Source of the DNA: Sipunculus nudus
Taxonomy: Eukaryota; Annelida; Sipuncula; Golfingiida; Sipunculidae
DNA length: 64,000 bases
Assembly (NCBI GenBank): GCA_026874595.1
Contig: CM049315.1
Coordinates: 71,779,416-71,843,415 of the forward strand
Direction of reading: 5' to 3'
Shown: piece after piece, positions 36,032 to 46,610 of the stretch
Numbering within the stretch: the first letter of the stretch is position 1
Layout of the letters: each line of letters starts with the position of its first letter
Notes under the pieces: model-generated
Database searches by the model: none
The model's input: only the letters and a program-made list of their open reading frames with translations
Told to the model about the DNA's origin: nothing
Position numbers and translations under genes: made by a program

Positions 36032-36485
36032 ATCTCTGCCATATGACAGCCAGGTGATCTAGTTGGAGTAGAGTTTTTCTTGAAACTAATAGTGAAATGA
36101 TGACTAAGCTGAATGAAGGTGAGTTAAGAAGATGACACAATTTCTCTTGGGAGGGAAGTGATCCTTCTCGAACACAAGCGACCTATGATTCATACGTCAC
36201 TGACGCCTATGGGTGTAAACGGCTCCGTTGTTTGGCCTGACATACTAGGCCAAGTCGACGAACCAACTATACCAGCTGAGTACAGACGAGATATGGCTGA
36301 AAACACACAAATGCTCTTGGATTAACTACTCATGGCAAGCGTTATGGGGCCAGCTGTTGTTTTCACATCTTTGCCCCGGCGACATCGGCCCATGCAGAAT
36401 TAAATAATGATTTGACAACTCGGCTTCAACACCTGAATTTTAGGCACTGGTGACCCCTTACAAAAATTATTTATAATTTATAAAT

Positions 36486-36640
36486 AAACAGTAGTATATT
36501 TCGTTGTTACGAAATATTTTCAAAGAATATAAACTGTTTGTAAATCATTTTTCGTTTTTCGTAACAACGAATACATTTTCAGTTCACCACGAATTATCGG
36601 GAAAACGCTGTTCGCAAAAACGGCGGTCTACTGTACAAAT
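36486..36640. mobile_element. Possible pogo-like terminal sequences
   Basis: ACAGTAGTATATTTCGTTGT on the left and, read inward from the right, ACAGTAGACCGCCGTTTTTG form short inverted ends. A second hairpin-like pair (TTCGTTGTTACGAA, TTCGTAACAACGAA) lies within. They sit 450-600 bp upstream of the dead transposase start and may be one end of that element or a separate MITE. Confidence 0.4.
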
Positions 36641-37523
36641 TTTATACGGTCGTGCAGTACAATACATTACATTGATAAACTGGGTGTTGCAGTACCACTG
36701 TTCTCATGGGTTAAAATAATCTTCTCATTCTATGACCATTATTGACCTCTTCTTTTTTATATTACGCCGTAACTTGAACAATTGTACCCATGAAATAGTC
36801 AAAGCATTCATACACTTACTTTAATATATATCTTTATTCCTAAAATTAATGGAGATTGCTCTCTCTGATATGTTGGATTGCCTCCAGATGGCGCACTCTG
36901 GCGCATCCCGTGTAAAACTGGAGATTTCCTTTCTTATTGAGGTCTAATGATCGTCAAACAACCTTGGTTTAATTTAGCTTTAGAATTCGTATTAAAATGA
37001 ATTTTAGCCACAATGATATATACATATTTGGAATCCTTAGAATATCTGCTGTTTCACAAGGTGCCGTATTTACAGCGCAAAATGTTAACGATTTCAGTGA
37101 TAGTCGACGCTGTTAGCTGGCTTTCACAGAAACATACACGGAGCAACGTTTACAGGACAACCAGTACAGCGTAATAATTATACATAAGAAGCGGCGAGTG
37201 CCAAGCAATGCACTATTTTATCGGTTTGTAGTATTCGGCTACGTCATGAAACGTAAATATTCTTGAAACAAGCTTTTGAATATATTCAAAATACATAGAC
37301 ATATTGAGCATAAAATAAGACAAGATAATAGCATGGGTGAAATAGTTATAAGCCCTTGCAAGTACGCAAAGTTTACTGAAATAACAAGCGGCTATTTCAT
37401 ATTTCATGACATATTCTTGCTAAACTACGACGTTAACCCGTTAAGGATGGCCCTGACATAATTTTGGGCAGTGACACAGACCTAAACAAAATTCAACGAT
37501 CTGCATAAAAGACAGGGGTTCAG
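36641..37523. other. Intergenic stretch
   Basis: No gene or repeat recognised. Confidence 0.4.
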
Positions 37524-38139
37524 GCCCGGCTATCCGCTTCCCAGTTATCCGCTTCCCAAATATCTGCTCACCAAATATCCGGGTGCCCATATAACCGTGT
37601 GTGAGCATTAACGGTTGAAAATGACCCTGCATGGTTTATATATGCAACGGTCATGGAAAAAGAAGATGAAGGAAGACATCAAGGAACATTTAAATACAGG
37701 AGCTCGGGTAATTGAAGCATTTTTTACCAGATCGTGACATCGCTTTTGTGTCAGCTTTATATTCATTTTTGCAGGTTCTTATTAAGTTACCCCGAGCGAT
37801 TGTTTTTGCATCATTCATGACACATATATGTTGACGGACGGACAAAAAAAAACTGGTGTTGCATTTGTTGCCATAAAGGTGATTATAAGAGATTATACAT
37901 ATTCCTTAACAATATTTTTTTACCTTAAAATGTTAGCTTGGATGTTTTCATCACGTGAACCTTGGGAAACCCCGTTTGCATGATATAAATAAGCTGTTTC
38001 CTGTAGTCGAAAACCGCTCCGCCGTGAGAGGGTTCTCTTTAAGTGTAATACAAACGTTAATGCATCCTTGATCATGTAACCTCGATTGAATCATTAAGGC
38101 AAGTACACCCTTAATTATCTAAATAAACATAACAACATC
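37524..38139 (+). repeat. Fold-back element, left outer arm
   Basis: Starts GCCCGGC, then five 15-bp units, then sequence such as CATGGAAAAAGAAGATGAAG, CATTCATGACACATATATG and AAAACCGCTCCGCCG, all found in reverse complement at 41343-42114. Compared with the right arm it lacks about 147 bp, present there at 41747-41893. Confidence 0.85.
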
Positions 38140-38140
38140 T

Positions 38141-38184
<44 letters not shown>

Positions 38185-38941
38185 TGTGAATATGAAATGA
38201 ATTATACAATACTACACTTCTTACATATAACTTAATCGGACAAAATAATGTAATTAAGTGAGACAAGTCTGGGATCCATTATAATTAATTTAACTCTCTA
38301 TCCGTCTCTCTCTTTTTATGTCTCTCATTCTATCTCTCATTTCCCCCCCCCCCTTATATTCATTCATTCTTTCTTTCTTTCTCTCGTCATTTACATCGTT
38401 ATCGGACAAAATAAAGTTATTAAATGAGACAAGTCTGGGATTTATGAAAATAAAACTCATTTATTAATTAATAAATTAATTCATTCATTTAGTCTTTCTT
38501 CTTCCCTTATTTTATTTCTCCTTTATCTTCTCTCTCCATCTCTGTTTATGAGTCTAATAATGCAATATTAAACGACTTACATATACCGTTATCGGACAAA
38601 GCAAAGTTGTTAAATGAAACAGGTCATTGGAACTATAAAAATTTAATTAACGATCTCTTTCCTTCTCTCTCTCATCCTTATTTTCATTATTTCTTTCTAT
38701 CTCTCTCATTCCATCTCTCATCCCTTCATTATTCATCCTTTCTTTCTCTTTTTCTCTCTGATTCATCCATTTATTCTTTGTCTCCAGATATATCGTTATC
38801 GGAAAAAATTATTGAATAAGAATCCATCGAAATTGAATTAACTCTCTCTCTCTCTCTCTCATTCTTTCTTTCTCCTTCTCATTCATTCATTCAACCATTA
38901 ATTCATTCTTCCCTTCTCTCTCTTTCGCCATCCCTCTCTCT

Positions 38942-38942
<1 letters not shown>
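38140..38942 (+). repeat. Fold-back element, left inner tandem array (first part)
   Basis: A TC microsatellite (38139-38184), then units that each contain ATCGGACAAAATAAAGTTAT, a GAGACAAGTCTGGGAT phrase, AATTTAACTCTC and CATTCATTC or TTTCTTTCTC simple repeats. Unit starts near 38238, 38400, 38590 and 38798, so length is about 160-200 bp. Confidence 0.8.
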
Positions 38943-38994
<52 letters not shown>

Positions 38995-38997
<3 letters not shown>

Positions 38998-39557
38998 TAC
39001 GGAACCTAATATCAACAGGTCACGTATGCGTAATGAACACAAACTTTGTCAATAGGATGAAAAAAAAATCAGATTCTGTAACACTAGGCAGCGTGAAATG
39101 TCTAGGGGAACGAATAAAGAAGTCAGTGGTTTTATGTTAACAAATAACTATAATTTATTATTAAAACAACCCTTGTAAACAGCTCTTGTAACAATCCAGA
39201 AAGTAAACTTGAGGCAGGCAGCACTTAATTGTAAAGTGTTAGTAATAGTAGAATTCCTGAAATTACTGGATAATTGGATAGGTCCCACACTCTCATCTCT
39301 CTTTCCGCTTTAAAACACAGCCCCCTATTTATAACTTCTCGCCCCAAGCCGAGAATTTTAAACTTCTCGAACAATCTAAAGAATCTAAAACAGTACACAC
39401 GTTCAAAGAACATACCAGGCCAGGCGAGAAAGCCCCAAGCCAGCATGACAACGAGAGTTCAACCAGTACAGTTAAAACTGAGAGTGCAACACGCGGCCAG
39501 ACACGGGCGCTACAACACGAGTTACGCCCGTGTCACACAATAAAAAGGGCACCTGTA

Positions 39558-39560
<3 letters not shown>
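38995..39560 (-). mobile_element. Solo LTR, copy A
   Basis: On the minus strand it begins TGTTACAGGTGCCCTTTTTA at 39560 and ends GGTTCCGTAACA at 38995, the TG...CA form of a long terminal repeat. It carries a TATAAATA box (about 39334-39327) in the middle and AATAAATTATAG-type poly(A) text further on, in the U3-R order. A second copy, 808 bp, lies in the opposite orientation at 43351-44158. No internal retrotransposon genes adjoin either, so both are solo LTRs. It sits inside an AT/TG microsatellite, so a target duplication cannot be seen. Confidence 0.7.
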
Positions 39561-39601
<41 letters not shown>

Positions 39602-39608
<7 letters not shown>

Positions 39609-39732
39609 TTACAACGAAAATGTGCAGTTACACATTAACACGTGTTTTCATGCTGCCGCAAACATCTGATGATTGCGGCAGCATGAAAACACGTGTTAAT
39701 GTGTAACTGAACATTTTCGTTGTAAATTCTGT
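39602..39732. repeat. 131-bp near-perfect hairpin
   Basis: Arms 39602-39660 and 39674-39732 are 59 bases each with one mismatch, around a 13-base loop (39661-39673). It lies between two long AT tracts within the left arm of the fold-back element. The following sequence (TATCAGCTCTTAGCATCAGG onward to about 39795) may be more of the same inserted element, plausibly a fragment of a Penelope-like retroelement given the ribozyme-like core. Confidence 0.9.
39662..39702 (+). ncRNA. Hammerhead-ribozyme-like core
   Basis: In RNA terms: stem I 5' strand ACAU (39662-39665), CUGAUGA (39666-39672), a short stem II with UGC/GCA around a GGCA loop (39674-39683), GAAA (39685-39688), a short palindromic stem III ACACGUGU (39689-39696), the cleavage triplet UUA (39696-39698), then stem I 3' strand AUGU (39699-39702). 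All conserved core bases are present in order. Very small type I hammerheads of this kind are known from Penelope-like retroelements. Stem II has a U-U mismatch at its base and stem III is tiny, so a single copy may be weak or inactive. Confidence 0.45.
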
Positions 39733-39797
39733 GTATCAGCTCTTAGCATCAGGCTAATGGAGCACTGTTAGATTCGTTCTGCACCTATATACTTCTA

Positions 39798-39798
<1 letters not shown>

Positions 39799-39877
<79 letters not shown>
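39799..39877. repeat. (AT)n microsatellite
   Basis: AT run of about 78 bp inside the left arm of the fold-back element. Its partner tract lies at 39567-39601. Confidence 0.95.
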
Positions 39878-39879
<2 letters not shown>

Positions 39880-40275
39880 TGATCGGACAAAATAATGTTA
39901 TTAATGAGACAAGTCTGGGACAAATTAAAAATTAAAATTAACTCTCTTTTTCCTTCTCTCTCATTATTTCTCTTTTCTCTTTCTATCTCTCATTCATTCA
40001 TTCATTCTTTCTTTCTCTCTCGTCATATATATCATTATCGGACAAAATAAATTTCTTAAATAAGACAACTCTGGGATTAATGAAAATTGAAATATCACTC
40101 TTTCCGTGTCATATTTTCCCTTTCTCTCTATCTTTCATTCATTCATTCATTCTTTCTCTCTCGTCATTTACATCGTTATCTGAGAAAATAAAGTTATTAA
40201 ATGAGACAATTCTGAATAAATGAAAAAAAAATAAAATAAAATTTACCCACCCCCTTCTCCCTCTCTCCTTATGCT
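39878..40275 (+). repeat. Fold-back element, left inner tandem array (second part)
   Basis: Resumes the units interrupted at 38943: ATCGGACAAAATAATGTTAT at 39882, ATCGGACAAAATAAATTTCT near 40036 and a decayed unit near 40180, each followed by GAGACAA(G/C)TCTGGGA-type text and TC/CATT runs. Confidence 0.8.
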
Positions 40276-40440
40276 AAAAAAATAAAGAAAATACCACAGA
40301 AGAAATCAAAAGATATCACTCTTTACTTGACCTTTTGAGCCAGCATGCAGAAACATTAAATATTTGCAACATAGGCCTTAATACACTTGCGTAAAATAAT
40401 ATTTTCATTTGCAACATATAAAGACAAAGCTACCTTGCTA
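40276..40440. other. Fold-back element, unique central core
   Basis: The only stretch of the element with no inverted partner. No gene or known motif was recognised. It would be the loop of the folded structure. Confidence 0.6.
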
Positions 40441-40657
40441 TCCCAACTCAGAGAAGGAAGAATGAATGAATAAATGAATGAATGAATGAATGAATGAATG
40501 AATGAATGAATGAATGAATGAATGAATGAATGAGATAGAGAAGGAGAAAGAATGAGAGATAGAATGAGAGAAAGACGGAAAGAGAGTTAAATTAATTATA
40601 ATGGATCCCAGACTTGTCTCATTTAATAACTTTATTTTGTCCGATGATATATATTTG

Positions 40658-40710
<53 letters not shown>

Positions 40711-41281
40711 GGGAGAAAGAGAGAGAGCCTGAGAGAGTAAAATTAATTTTAATGGTTCCCGAACTTGTCTCATTTAATAACTTTATTTTGTCTGATAACG
40801 ATATATTTAGCGAGAAAGACAGAAAGAAAGATTGGAAGAATGAATTAATGAGAGAGAGAGAATGAAATAATAATAGAAAGAATGAGAGAGAGAGAGTTAA
40901 TGGAATTTTCATGGATCCTAGAATTTTCTAATTAATCAACAATTTTGTCCCATATCGATATATGTAAGGCGTCTAATATTGCATTATCAATTGCATATAC
41001 AGAGAGGGAGAGATAGAAAGAATGAATGAGAGAAAGAAAGAAAAGAAAAGAAAAGAAAAGAAAAGAAAAAGAGAAAGAAATAAAGGATGAAGGAATGAGA
41101 GAGATTGAATAAGGAGATAGAAAGAAAAAAATGAGACTCAGAATAAGAGAGAAAAGACGGAAAGAGAGAGTTAATTTAATTTTCATGGATCCTATGTCTT
41201 GTTTCATTTAATAACATTATTTTGTCCGATAATGATATATGTAAGGCGTGTAATATTGTATAATGCATTTCTTATTCACAA

Positions 41282-41342
<61 letters not shown>
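40441..41342 (-). repeat. Fold-back element, right inner tandem array
   Basis: Reverse-oriented units: CCCAGACTTGTCTCATTTAA at 40607, further copies near 40763, 40925 and 41193, with GAATGAATG (40462-40531), GA (40660-40700, 41291-41340) and GAAAA (41037-41068) simple repeats. These are the reverse complements of the CATT, TC and TTTTC runs on the left side. Confidence 0.8.
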
Positions 41343-41343
<1 letters not shown>

Positions 41344-42114
41344 GCAGATGTTGTAATGTTTATTTAGATAATTGCGGGTATACTTGTCTTTATGATTAAA
41401 TCGAGGTTACATGCATGATCAAGGGTGCATTAATGTTTGTATTACACTTAAAGAGAACCCTTTCGCGGCGGAGCGGTTTTCGACTGCACGAAACAGCTTA
41501 ATTATATCACGCAAGCGGTGTTTCCCCAGGTTAACGTGATGAAAACATTCAAGCTAACTTTTTAAGGTAAAAAATATTGTTAAGGAATATGTATTTATAA
41601 TCTCTTATAATCAACTTTATGACACTAAATTTAGAACCAGTTTGTTTGTCCGTCCGTCACCATATATGTGTCATGAATGATGCAAAAACAATCGCTCGGG
41701 TAAACTTAATAAGAACCTGCAAAAATGAATATAAAGCTGACACAAAAAGTAAAATTAATAATAATTTAATAAAAGCAGTGTTTTAACTAAGGCCGGGATG
41801 GCCTCACACGCACAAGTTTGCTTGGAGCGTCGCGGTTCAGTGATCGCACACATGCGGTAATCCGTTGACCCAATTCAGGACACCAGCCTCGACAGCGATG
41901 TCGCGATCTGGTAAAAAATGCTCCAAAAACCGGTAGCACCTGTATTTAAATGTTCTTAGTGTCTTTCTTCATCTTCTTTTTCCATGACCGTTGCATATAT
42001 GAACCGTGCAGGGTCATTTTCGACCGTTAACGCTCACGCACGGATATCTGGGCACGCGGTTACTTGGTGAGCAGATATTTGGGAAGCGGATAACTGGGAA
42101 GCGGATAGCCGGGC
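41343..42114 (-). repeat. Fold-back element, right outer arm
   Basis: Reverse complement of 37524-38139, including CGGCGGAGCGGTTTTCGACT near 41465 and the five 15-bp units at 42033-42107. It has an extra 147 bp at 41747-41893, which is either an insertion here or a deletion in the left arm. Confidence 0.85.
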
Positions 42115-42650
42115 GGACACCCGGCCTCCGCACGCCTGTCAATCAAAAATGGGTCGTGCACCGCCAGGAAATAGTTAACCAATAAGCAATTGAATACCCT
42201 GTTGCCTCTCGCCGAGCTGACAGTGGTCCTGTATACAACCCACGTGGGGTTGACATCTGAATTAAAATGCTTATTTTTCCAATGGATACAATATAAAGCC
42301 AGAAAAGGGTTTTTGTGATAAGATAGATATAACAAGCAACTATAAGGTCACGGTTTTAAAATATGTCAATTTTACGATTTTTGACGATCATGAGACCTTA
42401 ACGTTAATTAAATCTAGAAATATGTATCAAGGGCGTGTTATAATCCAACAGAATATATAAAGTGTAAATTTCGTAATCCTGCCGTTTATAGGAGCGCTTT
42501 CTACCCGCGATGAAAAACTGCATTTCCGTAGAATATCTTTAAAAGCGAAACGTAGGAATCATGGAGGAAAACCTTTCACATAACATTTAAAATATAAAAA
42601 ATATTACACAATTAATGTTCTTAATCTATTTATCGTAAATTCTTTTTAAA
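42115..42650. other. Intergenic stretch
   Basis: No gene or repeat recognised. Confidence 0.4.
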
Positions 42651-42658
42651 ATGTATAC

Positions 42659-42661
<3 letters not shown>

Positions 42662-42736
<75 letters not shown>
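42662..42736. repeat. (AT)n microsatellite
   Basis: AT run of about 75 bp directly before the long-TIR element. Confidence 0.95.
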
Positions 42737-42738
<2 letters not shown>

Positions 42739-43350
42739 AATTACAGTCAATGTGTAAGATATATATATATAAATTACAGTCAATGTGTAAGATCAGTCAA
42801 TTTGTAAATTGCTTGAAATTTTCAGTCAATTTACAAATTGCCTGATTCACTCAGGCACTTTATAAAATGGCTGAAATTTTCAGGCATTTTACAAATTAAC
42901 TGAAAATTCAGTCGGTTTATTTGACACATTGACTGAATCAATTTGCAATATAGTCTGTTGTTTCACATATTTCATTATTGTGAAAGTATATAACTAGCTA
43001 CTTTTAAGTAAACTTATGCCCGTTTTTTCTCTAGGCTATTTATGAAGAATACTGATCACGTAATTAGACTAAAATACGCAGACTGGTTGGGGGTAACCAG
43101 AATCATATAGTTTAAATATGCAGCTATTATAACATAATAAAATACTGCATATACTAAATTTTACAAACTCAAATGGCTACATCTTTGCATATGAAAAAAC
43201 AAGAATCAAGTCAAATGGAAGCTTTTGATTGAATAAAACATTAAAAACATTAAAATTTGCTATAATTTGTGAAATGAATGATGTAGATTGTAGAAAGTTG
43301 AGGGATAGCCGCAGTTACATTGTTGTTATAATCAAATACATGATTAATAT

Positions 43351-44158
43351 TGTTATAGGTGCTCTTTTTATTATGTGACACGGGCGTAACTCCTGTTGTG
43401 GCACTCGCGTCTGCCCACGTGTTACATTCTGTGTTTAATCCGTACTGGTTGAACTCTCGTTGTCATGTAAGCCTTGGGTTTTCACGCCTGGTCGTGGGTC
43501 ACGTGATGACCCTGGTGTGTGGGGATAAACACGGCTATAATCTTCTCGATAATTCTTGAAACGTGTGTTGTGCAAGATCTTATGGACTGTTCGAGAAGTA
43601 GAAAATTCTCGGCTTGGGGTGTGAAGGTATGTAAAGGGGTTGTGTTTTAGAACGGAAGGGCAAAGAGCAGAGAAGATTCCAGCGGACGCAGAAGCGTGTG
43701 TCAGATTCTAGGACCTTATCCGAAGAATGCGGCAATTATACATTTTCAAAGTCTCTCTCCTGGATTTTTAAGCATTTGGACTTCAGTTTACTTTCTGGGT
43801 AGTTGCAAGAACTTTCCATTGGACTGTCATTCTCCGGGAGTTTACATTTAAAGGACTTATCGTTGTGATGGTCTTGGTATCCAGGTACTGTGCGCATGGT
43901 TTTTCTACGTGATTGTATTGACTTGTTGTTATACCGCTGTTTTACTGTAAAATTGTATTGATTGAGTGTATTGTATTGTCAGGGTTGTTTTAAGGATAAA
44001 TTATAGTTATTTGTTAACAAAAAAACCACTGACTGCTTTTTTCATTCTCCTAGGCATTTCCAGCTGCCTAGTGTTACAGAATCTGATTTTTTAAATCTCC
44101 GTTACAGAATTTGTGTTCATCACGCATACGTGATCTGTTTGTATTAGGTTCCGTAACA
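43351..44158 (+). mobile_element. Solo LTR, copy B
   Basis: Begins TGTTATAGGTGCTC and ends GGTTCCGTAACA. It shares with copy A (38995-39560, reverse) the blocks GACACGGGCGTAACTC, GTACTGGTTGAACTCTCG, GTTCGAGAAGT, AAAATTCTCGGCTTGGGG, TTATAGTTATTTGTTAACA and GCCTAGTGTTACAGAATCTG. It is longer by about 240 bp through extra text in the middle. No internal coding region adjoins. Confidence 0.7.
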
Positions 44159-44319
44159 AGATATACTTTAGTGAGTTACTAAGGGTATTGTTTAATCACA
44201 ATAATATCAACTGTATTTGTTACTTTTAATGAGTTTGCCATCCACATTTTTGATTGGAGCCAAAATGTGATGGCTGGTAGTGTTATGTAGTCATTTGTTA
44301 ATAAGACAGTACAGAAGTG

Positions 44320-44700
44320 CAGTTGGGTGGGGAACTGGGGGGGGGGGGGGGGGGGGGGGGCTGGACATACTATATTACCCGCTCCCCCCCCCCGTATTGA
44401 CAAATAAAAGAATATCATAATGCCATAAAATAGTTATTTACAAAAATGTGTCACAGTTTCCTCAAATATTAAAAGAGTGTAATCTTTCAGAAATACCTAA
44501 TAACTAACTTAACAAAATGACTGGTTATATGGCATTATTCACTCTTTTCCGTGACATTGTGCATTGGATCCATTCATTATATCACAAATTAAATAATCCA
44601 TGCAGATTTCAAGAATTTAAACAAGAACTTGAAGTTTTATTGTGAAATAACCAGAGGCGGATCCAAGGGTTGGGGGGGGGAGTTCAAGAGATGTTTGTTG
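44320..44700. repeat. G-tract repeat fragments
   Basis: 44320-44580 resembles 26700-26990. A run of over 20 G lies at 44337-44360, and CCAGAGGCGGATCCAAGGG with another G-run at 44652-44680 resembles the fragment at 20575. Confidence 0.45.
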
Positions 44701-45166
44701 CCCTAAGTAATTTAAGGTCAAACAATTTAATATATTGTTGGTTTCTGAAGCGCGATTTTCCCAGTTTTTTTCCATCATGTGTGCTTCAAAATTGCTGAAA
44801 ACTTGAAAGACATTTGTGTCAAATAAACTTACTGATAAATCAGTCAATTTGTAAAATGCCTGAAAATTTGAGTCGTTTTATATAGTGCCTGAGCGAATCA
44901 GCCAATTTGTAAATTGACTGAAAATTTCAGACAATTTACAAATTGACTGATTTGACACATTGACTGTAACATTTATATAAATAAAGGTGACATGCATGAG
45001 AAAATGTGAATGTGCCTGTTTATGGATTAGTTGGAGTGATGTATATAAACCATGATATAATTACTAATCATTCATTTACATGTACTTTATTCTCCTGTGA
45101 GCAGTTATTGATCCTGCATGTGTAACATTCTAGCCTCAGGGTTTTAAATGTATGTTACTTGTATAA

Positions 45167-45492
45167 CTAGAAATCTGCATTCTAAGGAGTGCAAGCCTCC
45201 GCGATGCTAAAAAAACCATGTTTGCCTTCAGTTATTCGGCCCATATTCCAGGTTCATGCGTGCTTGAATGACTGCATTTTTTAATAATCCTTGACGATGT
45301 TCCTGATCTGGATTTCGGGATTCACACTAATATCTAATCGATTCTTCATTGGCCCATTCCCGAAATTCCCTGAACATTTTATGAGATTCCGTTCATGATT
45401 ATGTGAGTTATGTTGTGAACAAACTCATACGCACGAATGAACACACACACGAACAGGGATGAACGCATACCCCCCCCCCCGGCGGAGGCAAT
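45167..45492 (-). mobile_element. Helitron-like family 3, complete-looking reverse copy
   Basis: On the minus strand it starts TTGCCTCCGCCGGGGG at 45492, runs through GTATGCGTTCATCCCTG, TTTGTTCACAACATAAC, GAATCGATTAGATATTAGTG, and ends with the hairpin GGAGGCTTGCACTCC (45200-45186) and CTAG at 45170-45167. The beginning CCTCCGC and the 3' GCGGAGG are inverted repeats placed at the start and just inside the end. That is the asymmetric terminal repeat arrangement of Helentron-type elements. Confidence 0.65.
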
Positions 45493-46483
45493 TATATGGA
45501 CATGAAATTTAAATATATTAAAAATTGTAGCTGTAGCAGTTACACGTCAACAGAAGGGAGTGACACTTGTGGAAATACATATACAGAAAAGTAATTTTGA
45601 CAATGACCTCCGTATATATAATGGCAATGCAACCATCGGTGAACGACTATTAAGTCAATATACATGATAAGATCTTTATACAGATTTTAATTGTTACATT
45701 ATAACAGGTGCTCAATGTTATCTTGGATATTTTGACACTTTGGCCGTAACACTGGCCCAGTTTCAATGTTGTGGGCCTACTTATTGTCTCTTAAACTATA
45801 AACCCATGTGTTCAAGTGCAGAATTGAAAACTCACGTGTAAGGCGCCAGACCTTGGACTTTAATCCCAGAGGCCTTACGGAGGAACTAATTAGATTAAAC
45901 ATTAGATGTTTAAACATGAGGAGACTGAATTTGATAATTATACATATTGATCTATTCAGACAGAGAGAAGGAAATTTAAGTTTTTTGTTGATAATTTTTT
46001 AAAATCTTTTTATTGAACTTCGCTTCTTTCCCATGACCGCATAAGTTTATTATATATATATATATATATTAACGCAGCAACGATACATTAATCAACAATA
46101 TAAAAAGTATCGGGATAATTCACTCTTGGTTCAATATACGATGCGATTCATGTAAGCAGCGGTAAAGCGGTCAAACTGCTTCCGGAGTTAAATCACGTTT
46201 CTAATTAACATCACTTAAATTCACTTTATCAGAAAAGTATATATCTAGATCTCAAACAGACCACATTATCAAAAACAAAAATTATTTGATATATTAATAA
46301 AACGTATATATTCACATAGCGGCCTATAGCCATAATAATTTTGAAGGGGTACGTATAATTACAAGCTTGTGTAAATAAAATTTCCTTAAAATATACCCCG
46401 ACATTGACTTGATATATTACAGAGAATGCTATTGTGCCCTTGTTGTGTATGCTGTTCATAAACGGCTATATATGGTAAATTCT

Positions 46484-46488
<5 letters not shown>
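45493..46488. other. Intergenic stretch
   Basis: AT-rich with a short (AT)n tract at 46051-46070. No gene or repeat recognised. Confidence 0.4.

Positions 46489-46544
<56 letters not shown>
46489..46544. repeat. (AT)n microsatellite
   Basis: AT run of about 55 bp. Confidence 0.95.
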
Positions 46545-46546
<2 letters not shown>

Positions 46547-46610
46547 TAAATTTAAGCCCAATACTGACAAATCATATTTGAAGAAATGGGTAGCAGCTCA
46601 TTAGGTTTAT

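Larger units (their letters stand above)
37524..42114. mobile_element. 4.6-kb fold-back element with very long inverted repeats
   Basis: The left part (37524-40230) and right part (40540-42114) are reverse complements of each other around a unique core (about 40275-40440). Outermost are five 15-bp direct repeats (TATCCGCTTCCCAGT and variants; 37531-37605 and 42107-42033). Next comes about 600 bp of non-repetitive arm. Innermost is a tandem array of roughly 155-200 bp units with TC- or GA-rich microsatellites. This matches the build of fold-back transposons, especially the sea-urchin TU type with 15-bp outer repeats. No transposase is present, so the copy is non-autonomous. The left arm is interrupted by an LTR and a hairpin element. 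No clear target duplication. Confidence 0.8.
42741..44970. mobile_element. Long-TIR element A (non-autonomous), with nested LTR
   Basis: The left end (42774-42918) and right end (44834-44970) are inverted repeats of about 140 bp: TTACAGTCAATGTGT at the left, ACACATTGACTGTAAC at the right. Inside each arm the word CAGTCAATTTGTAAATTG recurs in both directions, so the arms themselves are palindromic. The first 33 bp are tandemly duplicated (42741 and 42774) with AT text between. It contains the LTR at 43351-44158 and a repeat fragment at 44320-44580, and no transposase. Confidence 0.7.

Noticed and set aside
38995-39560. Treating the LTR pair as the two ends of one retrotransposon (38995-44158)
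   Set aside because: The copies are in opposite orientation, differ in length, lie in two different host elements, and no gag-pol reading frame lies between them.
40438-41207. Serine/leucine- and arginine/glutamate-rich frames of 83-111 codons
   Set aside because: They translate GA/TC and GAAT simple repeats in the inner array of the fold-back element.
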